From Sipunculus nudus (Eukaryota; Annelida; Sipuncula; Golfingiida; Sipunculidae): a stretch of 64,000 nt of DNA. This document shows positions 24,066-38,300 of the stretch, piece by piece; within the stretch, counting starts at the first letter, position 1; the number at the start of each line of letters is the position of its first letter. The notes beneath the pieces were generated by a model. The model worked only from the letters and a program-made list of their open reading frames with translations, made no database searches and was not told where the DNA came from. Where the stretch lies: NCBI GenBank assembly GCA_026874595.1, contig CM049319.1:20387601-20451600 (forward strand), given 5' to 3'. A program made the position numbers and the translations under genes.

Positions 24066-24321
24066 TTTGCGAGGGACAACCCCACTAATTTCAAGTTATA
24101 TTTAAAGAAAACAAGTCCACTATGAAAATAAATGGACTAACGGAAACTGATATATGCTCTCCAAATAACAAAGTATATACCGCGCGGGACAGTTGGTAAT
24201 TATATAGAAAGGCTTCAACACGAAGACCAGAGAGAGGTCACACGACCATGGTCATTTAAAAGTATAAATTTATTTAACATGGATTGTGCAGCTAGTTATA
24301 ATAATCAATGCGAGGCACACT

Positions 24322-25365
24322 GGTGTCCTTATTAATATAAATAGCGGGATCTGATGGTGGTGTCTGTCCAAGCTAAACAGTGGATATGATGTTGGTGTCC
24401 TTATTAATATAAATAGCGGATCTGATGGTGTTGTCTGTACCAAGCTAAACATTGGATATGATGTTGGTGTCCTTATTAATATAAAAGCGGATCTGATGGT
24501 GGTGTCTGTACCAAGCTAAACAGTGGATATGATGTTGGTGTCCTTATTAATATAAATAGCGGATCTGATGGTGTTGTCTGTACCAAGCTAAACATTGGAT
24601 ATGATGTTGGTGTCCTTATTAATATAAAAAGCGGATATGATGGTGGTGTCTGTACCAAGCTAAAGAGTGGAACTGATGTTGGTGTCCTTATTAATATAAA
24701 AGCGGATCTGATGGTGGTGTCTGTACCAAGCTAAACAGTGGATATGATGTTGGTGTCCTTATTAATATAAATAGCGGATCTGATGATGGTGTCCGTACCA
24801 ATCTAAATAGCGAACAAGATGATGGTGTCCTTATTGATATAAATAGATTATGGATAATGGTACACTTATTAATACAAAGATCATATCGGCTTTTGTATTA
24901 ATAAGTGTACCAATCTAAAGAGTGCACATGGCGATGGTGTCAGTACCAATCTAAATAGCGGACATGATAGCTTGTCCGTACCAGTCTCAATAATGGACAT
25001 GATGATATTGTTCTTATTAATATAAAAAGCGGGCATGATGAAGGTGTTACTAATCTAAGTAGCGGTGATGATTATGGTGTCTTTACTGATCTAAATAGCG
25101 GAAATTATGATTGTGTTCTTATAAACCTAAATAGGGGACATGATGTTGTTATAAATACTAATCAATAAGACATGAACATGGTGTCTTTCCTAACCTAAGT
25201 AGCGGAAATGAGGGTGGTGTCTTTACTGATCTAAATAGCGGCGATGAGTGTGTTGTCCATAGCAATCTTAATATCAGGCACGATGATGGTGTCGTTACTG
25301 ATCTAAATAGCGGCGATGAATATGGTGTCCATAGCAATTTAATAGAGGCACTGGGTGATATTGTC
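24322..25365 (+). repeat. 36-bp minisatellite with 72-bp higher-order unit
   Basis: Alternating half-units, GGTGTCCTTATTAATATAAA+TAGCGGATCTGAT and GGTGTCTGTACCAAGCTAAA+CAGTGGATATGAT, form a 72-bp dimer that is well conserved at 24322-24800. It decays to monomers (CTAAATAGCGG..GATGATGGTGTC) up to about 25365. A 176-aa minus-strand ORF across the right half is only the repeat read through. Confidence 0.93.
24859..24911. repeat. Perfect 20-bp hairpin inside the minisatellite
   Basis: GGTACACTTATTAATACAAA (24859-24878) is exactly complementary to 24892-24911, with a 13-base spacer. The arms derive from an inverted minisatellite half-unit. Confidence 0.92.
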
Positions 25366-25854
25366 CCTTGTATTTCTTCGAAATTAAATAATATCACTCG
25401 CAAAAGTTTGAGAAATGTAAGACTTTTTAATAAATCTAATTTATATTGATCTGGTAAGTAAGACAGCATATGTGTTGTAAGGGAGAGTGTTATAAAAATC
25501 ATTGTATTCCGGAGTAGGTCATATAAAGCATATACTACTTGACCCGTTTTAATATGACTTTGTGACAACAACAACTGGCGCATTCCCTGATGTTCCCTCA
25601 CAGAGTGATAATAAAAAGAAGTATGCCTGATACTTGCACGGGTATGTTTAAGATACAACACTTTACCTGCAACAAGCGGCTCATTCATAAGTTACCCGAG
25701 ATGAATAATTAGTTTCATTTATATTAATTTATAATATGTCCTTATTGGGGAGGATACATGACATGGAATACAAAGAACACTTTCTACACAGTGGAACATG
25801 TGGAGTTTTTCCCGCAGTACCATGTCCTAGTACATATCCTAGCCATTCTCCGTG

Positions 25855-25899
25855 TATATATATAGTGGATGACCGAATTCACGTGGCCTTCTGACGTCA
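25855..25899 (+). promoter_or_regulatory. Candidate core promoter of the C1q gene: TATA run and CRE palindrome
   Basis: TATATATATA at 25855-25864 lies 46-55 bp before the ATG. The perfect cAMP-response-element palindrome TGACGTCA is at 25892-25899, 10 bp before the ATG at 25910. The arrangement fits a TATA promoter with a short 5' UTR, but TA runs are common in this window. Confidence 0.45.
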
Positions 25900-25909
25900 C
25901 TGATATAAA

Positions 25910-25979
25910 ATGGAACTTGAAATGGCCAAGTCTCTTGCATTAGTGCTGTTCCTTGGATATTTTGGCCAGGAATCATTTG
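25910..25979 (+). CDS. C1q gene exon 1 (signal peptide)
   Basis: Encodes MELEMAKSLALVLFLGYFGQ then ESFG: short N-region, hydrophobic core and a small residue near a likely cleavage site. The donor TTTG/gtgagt is strong (phase 1). A second in-frame ATG at 25922 would still give a signal peptide. Confidence 0.8.
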
Positions 25980-28900
25980 GTGAGTACATTCAATATATGC
26001 TAACAAGATATGCACAGAATAGGCTTATATTCATTCGTTATCAAAAACAGTTGACCGGACAGTTACCTTGATTCCGTGCGTCAAGCAAATAAAATATGGA
26101 AGTTGACGTCCGCCATTTTTATAAATATGAAAGACCGTTTCACTCAAGCTAGCCCTCAACCATCAGCTGCGCCTGACACTTCAAGGGGGCCGAGGAACTT
26201 TTTTTTTTAGCTCAGCTGACTGACATTTATCTGAGCTTTAGCGATCATTCTTCGTCCGTCGTCCGTCCGGCCGTCCTTTAACAGGGCACAAATCATAACC
26301 GCTGGACTTGGAATCTTCGAACTTGATATCCAGGGATGTCTATAGAAAATCTTCTTGAAAACCTGAAATTAGGTATCTGTTACCCATATTCATCGAGCTA
26401 TGGGTCTCGTAATCCCCCCCCCCCCGAATAATCCAAAAACTGATGCAAAAGCTGAAGTATGTTATAACTACTGCATTGATCACCATGATTCTTTGCATGA
26501 ATGTTGAACATAGCCTTCCATAACATCATGCAAACTGGTGGCGCCACCTGTAATTTTTCTTAATTTTAACGATTTTTTCTTTATTTTTTATACCTTCAAA
26601 AAAGCTCTAATCTGTTAACAGGAAACAAATCGTAACGACTGGACCTGGAATCTTATAACTCCACATCGATGGAGGTCCATAAAAATCTCTGTGGAAACGT
26701 GAAATTAGGTTTTTGTTACCCATGTCCTCCGAGCTATTGGGCTCGTAAATATCCCTCAGAATAATGGAAAATTTGATACAAAACTCAAGTATCTGAATAA
26801 CTTATGCATTGATCACCATTATTCTTTGCATGCATATTGATCATGGAGTGTTTCATCAGTTCCTTTAGACTGGTGGCGCCACCTGTATTTTTTCCAATCT
26901 TTACACATTTTCCCCTTTTTTTTAAACCTTCACAAAAAAGCATCATCTGTTAAGAGGGCACAAATCGCCACTGTTGTACCTAGAATCTTTTTACTTGACA
27001 ACCAGGAAGGTCCATGAAAAGTCTTCATTGAAACCTGAAATTAGGTCTGTGTTACCCATATCCGTCAAGCTATGGGGCTTGTTAGTACCCCCCAGAATAA
27101 TTAAAATTTGATACTGAAGCTCCAGTAACTACATTACTGATGCATTGAACGCAATGTTTTCTTGGGGTTTTTTTTCGCATGCATATTGATCATGGAGTGT
27201 TTCATCAGTGCCTGCCGACTGGTGGCGCCATCTTGATTTTTTTTCGAATTTTTACGCATTTTTCTTTATTTTTGACACCTTCAAATGAAACCTCTTCTGT
27301 TTACCTGGCACAAATAATCAGTCTGACCTAGAATTTTCTATATTCACATCCAGGAGTTCACTGAAACATCTCCTAGGAAACCCGAAAGTAGGTCTCTGTT
27401 ATCCATATCCTCTGAGCTATGGGACTCGTAAGTAACCCCAAGAATATTAAAAATTTGTCTGCTCAGGAGAAGGTTTGAACCGTTTTGCTGTCTCTTGAAA
27501 CCAGTTTTGCAATGCTTTTATAAAGTAAACAGATTCCAAAAACCAAGACAGGTTTCGTTTTTCCTACTGAACCAAGGTATCCGGTTGTCTCTTCCACAGG
27601 TTCACTACCAGAGAGCTTGTTACTCGATAATGATATCATGGCTCTGATTGGTCAGACTGTAATAATCAATTAGTTAATTGGCTAAGCTTTGGCGTTTTAT
27701 AATACATTTAGCCGATGGCTTGCAAATGGCCAGTTTTAGTCTTTATCCAATTTGGGTCAGTGTATTTATTTGTCACCAGGTGATTACTAACAACCACTTA
27801 CTGGTCTTCTGTCGTCGGCTGCAGTGACTATCCTGAAGGGAAATCTTTGCGCATGCAAAACGGGACTTCCGTTTTTTAAAGTTTATTAAAAAATGGCGTC
27901 CAATATTAGACTAACGGTAAATTGAGGAGCACATCGCGCGTCTTTGTAAGAGACTGGGTGTGCGGTAGAAAACCCGCCCTTTTCAGATCATGTCCGCCTT
28001 TTGCTTCTTGCTAATTCTTGGCTGAGGTATAATCAAAGAAAAAGAAACCCCCAATTCAACTGTTTTTATTTTTTTTACTCTATCGGTTAAAGAGGAAAAT
28101 AACCGCTGGTAGACACTTTCCGGTTCAAAGTCCTATTTGTCCGGCACTCTGATAAGGGAACCGTGCATTGGGGTCCGCAAAAAAAAATGTTTTTGCAGTT
28201 TCATGACCTTTGGAACCTAATTATTAATATGCGAGAGGGTGTCGCCCTGACACCTTTGAGCATTTCGCGTTAAAGAGTTTTATATGCAAATTAGCTGTCT
28301 CCATTATTAGAGCTACTTAATTTGCTTAGAATGCTTAATTTGCTAAAATTAGGGTGTTTACACCTATGTTTCCACGGTAGATTTTGATGAACCGCTTCAA
28401 ACTGCCATTCAATTAATATTTAGTATGCAAATTAGCTGTCGCCATTATTGGAATTTCTTATTTTGCTCATGTCTCTCTTAGTTACCGTCCTATCTTAGAT
28501 ATTTAGGTGTCTACACCTATGTTTTCATGGTAGAGAAGTATGAAGTACCATATAAAATTACCATTCAATGAATATTTAATATGCAAATTAACTGTCGCCA
28601 TTATTTGAACTTCCTATTTTACTCATATCTCTCGAAGTTCTTGTCCTATTTTAGAGATTAAGGTGTCTACATCAATATTTGTTTGGCCAAGGATTATGAA
28701 GAACAGTTTCAAATTATCATTTGGTGATTTTTTTTTTTTATTTGTAATATGCAAATTAGCTGTCGCCATTATTTTAGCTCATATTGGCCTGGTTTTCCTG
28801 TCCTATCTTAGAGTTTAAGGTGTCTGCACATATTTTTTCATGGTAAAGGAGTATGATGACCAGTTTCAAATTACTATTTAATTAATATGTATGTGCAAAT

Positions 28901-31900
28901 TAATTATCACCATTATTACAACTTCTAGTTATAATTGTATCTCTCTAAAGTCTCATCCTTTATGTGTCCTTCGGTTGATTAGAGATAAGAATGTTTCTGC
29001 TGAAACCACCAGAGGCGGCGTCGTTAACTTTTTTTGGAAAGAGATAGCAATGTGAAACTAAGTTTGTACAAGAAAATCTGTAATCACCTAGTTTCTGCAT
29101 TTTTTTTATTTCGTGGCGATCATCTTTTATTATCTGATCTGTCACGTAACAAATTTTGCTCAGGGGTAAATACTGGGCCGATCCCGGATTCGAACCCATG
29201 TCGGTGGCTCACAAGCAAGCTTCATATGCGAAACAATTCGCTCCGCTCTTATGTGCATCCCGTAACAGATCTAAAGCCGATTTGTCACAATTTTCGTTAT
29301 CACTCGCAAACCAAGGGAAGAAGTATAGATGCTATTGCTGTTGAGAAAAGCAGAAGACTGGCTACACCATTTTCTAGACATGTCTGCCTGCATTGTGGCA
29401 ATGGTGGAGTCACTTAACGCAGCAGCCAATACTGGCAACTTAACACCCCTAGCAACTAATAAATTTTATCCTTACTGGCATGGTATACTTTCAGAGCGGA
29501 CTGGGTGTACCCCGCTGTAGGCAGTGCGCTAGACAAAGGCAAGCCCCTATCATTCAGGATTTAAGAATACTTTAAAGAATTCAAGGCACTCTGCAGAAAA
29601 AAAGCAAATGTTCCCTAACGTCTTCTGCGGTGGTATAAAATCAGCCACGTCGTCCACTGGTGAGGGCTTCTTCGAGTTGTCCTCACCATCATTTCAATAT
29701 TTTATGGTATTTCTTGTATAGGACGAAACACAGTCCTTGTGGCATTTTAAAGTGGGTTGTTCACCAGTGTCTTAATCTACTTCCAGGTCTGCCGTCCTGC
29801 CTTATTTCGTTTGCTTTTATCAGCGTTTTCTAGATAAGTTTGGCTGGAAATAGCAATCTACTTCCATCTAGCAAAGTACATTAATTTGCAATTAAAAAAA
29901 TAGTTTAGCAAACTTTATATTTGGTACTGGAATTAAATCCTGAGGGATGTTCATGGCATTTTGTTTAAAAAGTTCAAGAGCATAAAACCTATCAACATTT
30001 AAATTCTGGAAATCTTACTCGGTTCGAATGCCTTGTCTCTGGTCATTCATCGTTGGCGAATCGGTTTAATGGACTGATGGCAGGAGATCAGTTGGCAGTG
30101 CCCCCTGAAGCTCCAGGGTGTAAGATTTGAATGGTCTAAGATCAGCTACTTTTTTATTTATCGTATTATCTCATATTTCAAAACATCTATTGACACAAGT
30201 GGTAGTGCTGGCAAGAAATCTACAAACAGTTAATGAATCTCCTCCTCCCATCCCCCTCCCCTTCCCCCGAAAAACATATTCGTTTTTAGCTCAGCTGACT
30301 ATAAGTCATCTGAGCTATAGTCGTGGTCCGTCGTCCGTCCGTCAATCCGTCCGTTAGACTTGCACTTTAGACCAACGAATCCAATATTTGGCATACTGTT
30401 AGATTTCCCAAAGATCTCCTACCACTGCGATTTCCTTCCTTCGGGAAATTAAGGAAAAAAACTCAAATTTCGATTAAAAACCCAGTATCACACTTCAGGA
30501 CTGCCTAATATCAAAACATTTACCAGATGAATTTTCCTGTATATTTCCTATATACATGCCAGAAATTAAGTCCGTTGAGTGAAATTTCTTAAAGATATGG
30601 ATCCGAACATAATGGACTTTGTAAAAAATCAGGAAAAAAAATTTACTAACTTAACATGAAAACTTTTTAAGCTTTAGACTTTTTTCCAAGTTATATATAA
30701 GATTCGATTGTATACCAAAAATTAGATCTGAATTTTGTAAATTTTTAAAGTTATTAGCATAAAAATAAAATCAGTACCTTAAATATTGACTAACTTTGAC
30801 CATGGCACATTTTTTTCCTGTTATTAGTGTTGATTTAATTTTCAAATCATGTAAACATAAATATTTGATTTGTTTATAACTGAATTTTGAATATCAAAGC
30901 TTGAAAATTAGGCCAGTTATTGAATTTTTTCTCAAGGCTCTATAATAGTCACTTGCTTTTGTCCACATGCAGGCAGCCCATTCCTGGTCACTGAAGGGCA
31001 TCTATACCAGGATTCCCGATTTGTTACAGTTACTGGGGGAGATCCCCTGCTGTGACAGGTTTACTGTTATTCTCTTTTCCCGCGCCCCCCCCCCCTCCCG
31101 CCAACCCTATCAAGTATTATGCAGTAATTAATATTGTTTGCACTGTATTTCCTTAATTGTAATTCTGTTTCCACTCCAATATACAAAACTTTACTTGAAA
31201 AAGTATTTCAAGGAGTAATCCAGAAGATGCCATATTGTGTTAATGTAGCACTTTTTAAGAAATCAATTTTTTTAAATGATTTCAACAAATTAACAATTGT
31301 GAAATCTGAATAAATTTTTTTTAGATATTTATTGTTTTGCAAATTCAAAAGATATATTTCTGTGGTAAAAAATAGATATACATTTGTATGCATGTGTGGT
31401 ATAAATCTGACAAGATTTATATTTATGATGATGCAATTTAGAATAATGAATCAACTTTTATATTCAGATATAAAAAATGATGTGATATGAAAATGAAGAT
31501 CTGATACAAACACTTGTTCATTATTTTCCTGCCTCAGCAGAATTTGAGATCAGGCGTTGTTTGCCCTGTATGTATATGCAGAAGTGTAGTTAATCCCACC
31601 ATCCATGTAACTCCCATCATTCAACCATTCCCCTACCCCCCCCCCCGCCCCCCCCCAAACACACCACCACCACCACACCTTCACCAAGTCCTTGCATCTG
31701 TGGACTGGGGACATTAGTTATATTTCAAATGTATACATTTTATAAAATAAAAAAATACATAGATTTAATAATATATATAATATTAAAAAAAATTATCCAA
31801 TTGAACAAATGTCAACAATTTATCAAAAAGCCAACCAATGACCATGTTAATAATATACATCTTATGTTCACAATGCTTCAATTTTAACATTAGGAAATGC

Positions 31901-32575
31901 ATGGTTTAGTCACAAAATTTCTTACTCATCAATACAAAATAATCATGTCAACCAACCATGGCCTACATTACCTGTTCCTCTTAGACTTTATCTCCATTAA
32001 AAATTATTTTAGATTTTTACCTTCAAGGTCTACTTCAGCTGAACACAGTGACCGATGGGTCCCTTGTTTTTTTTCTGCAGCCGCGCATCTTTTAAAATCA
32101 GACTAAAGACATTAAATCTGACTCTTTGGCAGGTCTGTGCAGTGTAAGCAAAACGAATCTTCAATGATCTTCAATTGAAATGCTATAATTACCCATTTCA
32201 AACACAAAATGGTTTTAAACGTTGAAGGCAATGCGAATAAATCGTTTATTGTTTTCCGAACTACAAATAGCACTAAACTGCAGGTATACATTAAATATGT
32301 GTAAACATTCGCGCTTACTCTAAAATCATGTTTCGTAACTAAACTATTTCGGCGTGGCATCAATTATAAGCATATTCCCAATGGAAGCCAGTCCAGGTGG
32401 TCGAGTGGTAAGCGTGTCTGACTACTATCTTTCTGTGCCGGCAGGTGTGGGTTAAAAAGCCAATGCCAGACGTCACCTGCGTCTAAAAATAAGAGGGACG
32501 ATTATCGGATAACCTAGCTCTCCAATATTGGGCTTGCCCCAGCCTCATGGGGCAGTAGATGGTCGCATCTCCTTG

Positions 32576-32651
<76 letters not shown>

Positions 32652-35182
32652 GCATTTAAACGATTTCGTAACCATCTAGGAGGAGGATTCTCAAGGGGAG
32701 GCCGGAAGGGTTCCAGAACTTATTGCGAGTGATAGCTCAATTCGTTGTTTGAAACCGTTTTGCGTTTTCCATGTGAAAATGGTAAATATTAATGAATGTA
32801 TAAGCTTATGTTTATGATTTACTGCCTAATACAACTCATTTATAATAACCTTACATTTATGATGGCAACTTCAGTTACCACTTTCACTTGTATTCATTGA
32901 TATCATGCAATTGACTGATCACTTTTGTAGTTTTATAACCCTTAAATTTGCCATTATCACGGCCTGTTGAGACCTAAAACACAGTACTTTTAAATAGCAG
33001 GTGCAAATGTCAAAGACATACACTAATACCACGCACACAACATTTTCAGCTGTAGAAATAAATGTAAATTTGCAGTTCTAAATTTTGGATTGTATTAAAT
33101 ATTTTGATTATAGTCATTTTAGTTTTTAAGACAGAACAAACTAAAGCTGCTCATTTACACTAAGAGTTCTCAATACATTTAAATTCGAGGGGAAAGGCAG
33201 TGATTGCTCACGATTTATCAGCGACTGTTGGAAAAACGTCATATGATGAAGTAACATAATTGCACTAGTCATATCGTTATATTAGTAAAAGCACATTAAC
33301 TTTCAGGTCTTTTTTATCTGTAACAATAAGGAAACAATAAGGTACAGAAGCTTCTTTTTTTTCATAAATATATGTTTTATAAATTAATATTTTATACAGT
33401 TCTTTTTTATACTTCATTTTCATAGCAGTCTCTTAAACTCTTTAAAAACATTAACACATGGATGTAGATACTTTGTTCCCCAAGACAGGACAAGGACTAA
33501 GATTGATATATACGAAATTATAATTTCAAATAATACCGATGCCTTATTTGCTTATTAACAGTTCATTAGATGTTAGTTATTGGTGATCCAGGATACTCCT
33601 CTACCATGCTAATTTGCATATTGGCAATTAAAAAAATCACCAACTAATAATTTGAAACTGTTCATTATAATCCTTGACCATGAAAATATTGGTGTAGACA
33701 GCTTTATCTCTAAGCATTGACTAGGTTCAAGAGGGATATGAGCAAAACCGAAGTTCCAATTATGGCGACGGCTAATTAGCATACTAAATTCATTTAAGGG
33801 TAATTTGAAACGGTTCATCATAATTCTTGACAATGAAAACATGGGTGTAGACACTTTGACCTCTGAAACAGGAGAAGATACAAGAGAGTAAATGGGCAAA
33901 ACTAGAAGTTCCAATAATTTCGACGGCTTATTTCAATATTGATGGGTTTAATGCAAAATACTCAAAGGTGTCACGGCGACATCCTCTCTAATATTAATTA
34001 GTAGGATCCAAAGGTCATGAAACTCCAAAAACATTTTTATGCGGACTCGAATGCATGCTTCACTCGAAATCGAGGGTTTGACTGCCTGACTATTTTTGCA
34101 TATCTGTTTCAGGGCAGACAGTCTTCTCTGTAGCCCGAAGTGCAGGCTGGAGCAGCAATGAGACACTGTTTCCTGTAAATTTCGATATGGTTAACGTCAA
34201 TCAGGGCGGTGCATACAACACCACTGATCACGTGTTCAGGGCGACCAACACAGCAGTGTACATGTTTTCGTTCGGCGCTGGCGCCGCCCCCGGCCAGTAT
34301 TTGTACTACACCTTGCAGGTGGGGTCGTATCCAGTTTTCAATACACTCGGTGCTGTCGTCAAGACAACCAACACCCACTCTGGAATTGACATGGCGACCA
34401 CTGGCGCTGCAAGGTATATAAAGCCTGTCTTCACAGACTACCGAATTTAACATATCTTTTATATATTTATTGTGATTCGCCCAGTGTCTAGTCAAGATTC
34501 CTTAATCTTAAACTTTTCCAATGAGCAATTCCCTAAATATTTATAAATATATGGCTATATAATATTCTGTAATATCAGCCAAATATTGATTTACCTCGTA
34601 ATGATGAAAATCATCTTGTAAATTATCTACAGGATATTCCATTAATAGGAGTTTCCAAGGATTAAAATATTATTATATAAATACTTATTTTAACCATTAA
34701 AGTAATAATAAAAATAATGACAATAATAATAATAATGATAATAATTAAAAATAAAAAAGCGTCCGATATGGGGACGCAAACCCTGCGCGGAAGATAATGA
34801 TATGGCATTTAATTAGTCCTGTGTTTTTTTCCTGGGAACTTTTTTAATGATTATTTTTTTAAAAAGCCCTTGACATCGTGATATTTCGGTACTTGTTTAT
34901 ATATATATACACAAAACGAATAACAAACATGCCCTCCCCCTCCATCTATAAAACCCCATAAAACACTCATTCTGAGGTAAATTACGTTTGGATTTACATC
35001 AAAATTGAAATTCATCGACACTTTTACAACACCAGCCTATAAGATAAATTTCAATAACGTTCGTTATACCTTCTTGAGATATCGTCCGGACATACATATA
35101 CACACACAAACACATAATCGAACGAAATCAATAACCCTAGCTTAATAATAATAATAGCAGGGTTAATAATAATAAGAATATT

Positions 35183-35229
<47 letters not shown>

Positions 35230-35247
35230 AAATAATAATAATATTTA

Positions 35248-35290
<43 letters not shown>

Positions 35291-35312
35291 TTTAAAATAA
35301 TATCAATATTTA

Positions 35313-35377
<65 letters not shown>

Positions 35378-38300
35378 TTGTAATAGAAGTAGTAGCAGAA
35401 GTAGCAGTAGGAGTAATAGTATCATTTATTTATACAGATACGTCAACAGGAACGATGAGATCAGAATGCTAGCGGAGGCTGAGACAGCATTCTATAGCGA
35501 CTCCACGGGCGTGACGTCATTCTCCGGTATGCAAATAAGGAGCAATACTGACGTGTTCTGCATGGCCAGGACATCACCAATCAGTGGATATCAGGTCAGA
35601 GGTCATGAACCTTGAACGGGATATTATACCGCCAGCCCATCTTGTTTTAGTATATTAACATTTAATATCTTTCAAATAATGATTATTAAAAGATAAATTT
35701 CAAACAATTTTAATTTCATTTCATATGTAGAGTAGCAGACACGTGTACGTGTAGAACAAGTAATGGGCGGTTAATGTTAAGAAGAGTTGATGTAATTTAA
35801 AATCCAATTTAATACTTGCCATTGGAAAAGAGTCGTGCTAAGTATCAAGGAGGTTTTACTTATCCTGCGAATGTGCATGTCAGAGTGACAAAGTGGCTTC
35901 TATACGTATTGCAGGTTTAACCTGGAAAAACATATCAATGAAACGATGTTAATTTTGTCTCCCGATAGATGTCGCTGGCGTTCAACGACATTTTAATCAA
36001 CATGTTTTGCTTTTCCTTCCACAGGCAGAGAAGTAGAAACATGTTAACCGAAATGGTATTATTATTTTAATAAGAATAATCTGGAACCTGATCAGGTTGA
36101 TTATTTAATTAACTCCTTCTAACTACTGTATTTATATATAAAAACCTATATTTATCCATATAATTGCATTTCCAATGTAAAATACAAACACCTACAACGA
36201 ACATCCCGCAGACGGGACATTATATATAAACTTCACCACCTCTGTGGACAAAGTCAGCGATGAATGCTTGTGGAGATATTTGTTTCTCTGTCTGCCGACA
36301 GATGCCGCTAGCGTTCGACACCATGTTGGTCAACATGCCTCTCCTTCCTTGGGACTTTGAGACGCACACGTTTGTAGCAGAGTACGAAGGCGTCTACTTC
36401 TTCAAAATCAGTGGGGGTACATCAGAGTTCTCACCCCTTGGTCTAGCTCTTATGGTGAACGGGGAAATGAACTTTGACCTTATACGATCTTCTACCAATC
36501 ATAACCACGTGGACACCATGAGTCGTAGTGGACTGGTGTATTTGAGGACAGGTGAGACTTGGTCAAAACACCATAACTTTCAACCTACAGCACTTTTTCT
36601 TTGTACTGCGCATGCCTAGTCTGTAAAAATGGAAAGGTACAACCATTACTTTTTTTTATATAAATTAGGCTGATATGTATAAACAAAGATTTTTGTCACC
36701 ATGTTTGTTTCAAACATTAATTTTATAATCTATGCCTTTTTAGATAATTGAAGACCAGTTATGAGTGACTAATGTATTTATAATGTTTTATGATATTTAT
36801 GGTACTAACAACAAAATAACGGCTGTCACTAGGTGAATCCCATCATAATTTGCATATCAGAGCGCGGTCACCGACAAAGCGTCCCCCGGCTTCAACTTGG
36901 AAAGTGCCGGTCTCTTACCCACCAAACTCTCTTCGCAGATAGATTCTCACCTTTAGACTGTCCCTGGAGTACTTTCATGTTTTTCGTGTCCATATCAAAC
37001 CCTGACCTCGGAAATATATCAAAACCGCTCATGGATACCGCCATTTTGCATTCACACTAAATTCCAGACAGAACAAGACTGATTTTTGGAATTAAGGGTA
37101 TACCTTCAGAATATAATTTCCCTTGATTAAAAAGGACTGAAAGACTATTGAATCCACCATACAAATATTACGCTCATACTTATTTTCAACCATAGATGTA
37201 AAGTTTTACATTATAGCTCTATGTATGTATTAAACCTAGGCCAATTCGTACAGTATTTGCTTTTTAAATGAACGATTGTTCGGTATTAAGAGTTCAGGCA
37301 CGAGACGGCGCTGAAAAAACTATTTTGGTGTTTGATTTTTTCATTGAGCTTCAGAATGTGACCTTTGTATTTTGTTTCTTTTTGATGAGTTGGGTAGCTT
37401 TCCTCATAAGTTTTTTATCGATTTCTTCATATATTTAAATGAATCTCATAACAAGTAAAAGACCTTGGCATAGTGAACAAGGCGTGTTATTCCGTTCGCT
37501 TCTCTGTCTCTACGGGTCAAATCGCCGCTATAAATTATTTCCTCAGAAAGATTCGTGCTTTGCATGTGCTTCTCAAGTACTGTCGTGTTCTTATATTAAA
37601 GCCTCACTGATTAATTCCGCGGGCGATTTATTTTGGGACCTCTTTTTTTTCCCGCTTCAAAAAAAGTGGTAACCTATTTTACACACAAAAAAACGGAATG
37701 TCGGTAGTCACTGGTCGGAATTAATGGTATACCGCTTATACATAATATACCGGAAAAAAAGTTTTAAATCTAATGCAGGAAAGGTAGCAAACCAGAAAAT
37801 CTTTCGGGATAGTCAAAGAAAACGTTTAAAAGGAAGGATAAAACCTGTGGCTGTATTTGATGGCTGAAATGGCCCTGGTTTATGTTAATGCACTTGTAAT
37901 TAAGACAGTAACAGATATACATGTAGTTATTATGTTTATGCAATATGCAGAAACAATTACACTAGGGTACAAAATATGCTAAATTTGATTTAATAGCGCA
38001 GTTTAAGTAACACAAAATATATTTGAGATGTGATTAAATCTCATACAACGGTCTAACAAACTAATGTTCTTACAAACTACTGTTACTGCATGAGTAGCAC
38101 ATAAAATATCAAGATAATACACAGATAAGAATTCAGCCTTAAGACTAACCAAGCTTTCATATAACATGTTATTAGTACTTTTTTATATATGTGTGTTTTA
38201 TACAGGCGATGTCGTGATGGTCCGACAAAACTCCGATACCAGCACCTTCTCTGACGGTGATTATAGCACCATGCTGACCGGTTTCCAGGTCTCACACGTG

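Noticed and set aside
24322-25365. CRISPR-like array
   Set aside because: Units are contiguous, without unique spacers, and the setting is a eukaryotic genome; it is a minisatellite.
25158-25688. 176-aa minus-strand ORF with PLFRSV-type repeats
   Set aside because: Its repetitive half is the 36-bp minisatellite and the other half is low complexity; no start context, splice signals or homology.
34109-34495. 128-aa minus-strand ORF opposite C1q exon 2
   Set aside because: Antisense shadow of a well-supported exon with matching splice sites on the + strand.
37439-37672. 77-aa ORF in C1q intron 4 as an extra exon
   Set aside because: No matching splice sites or C1q features; it would break the frame that already runs through all seven exons.
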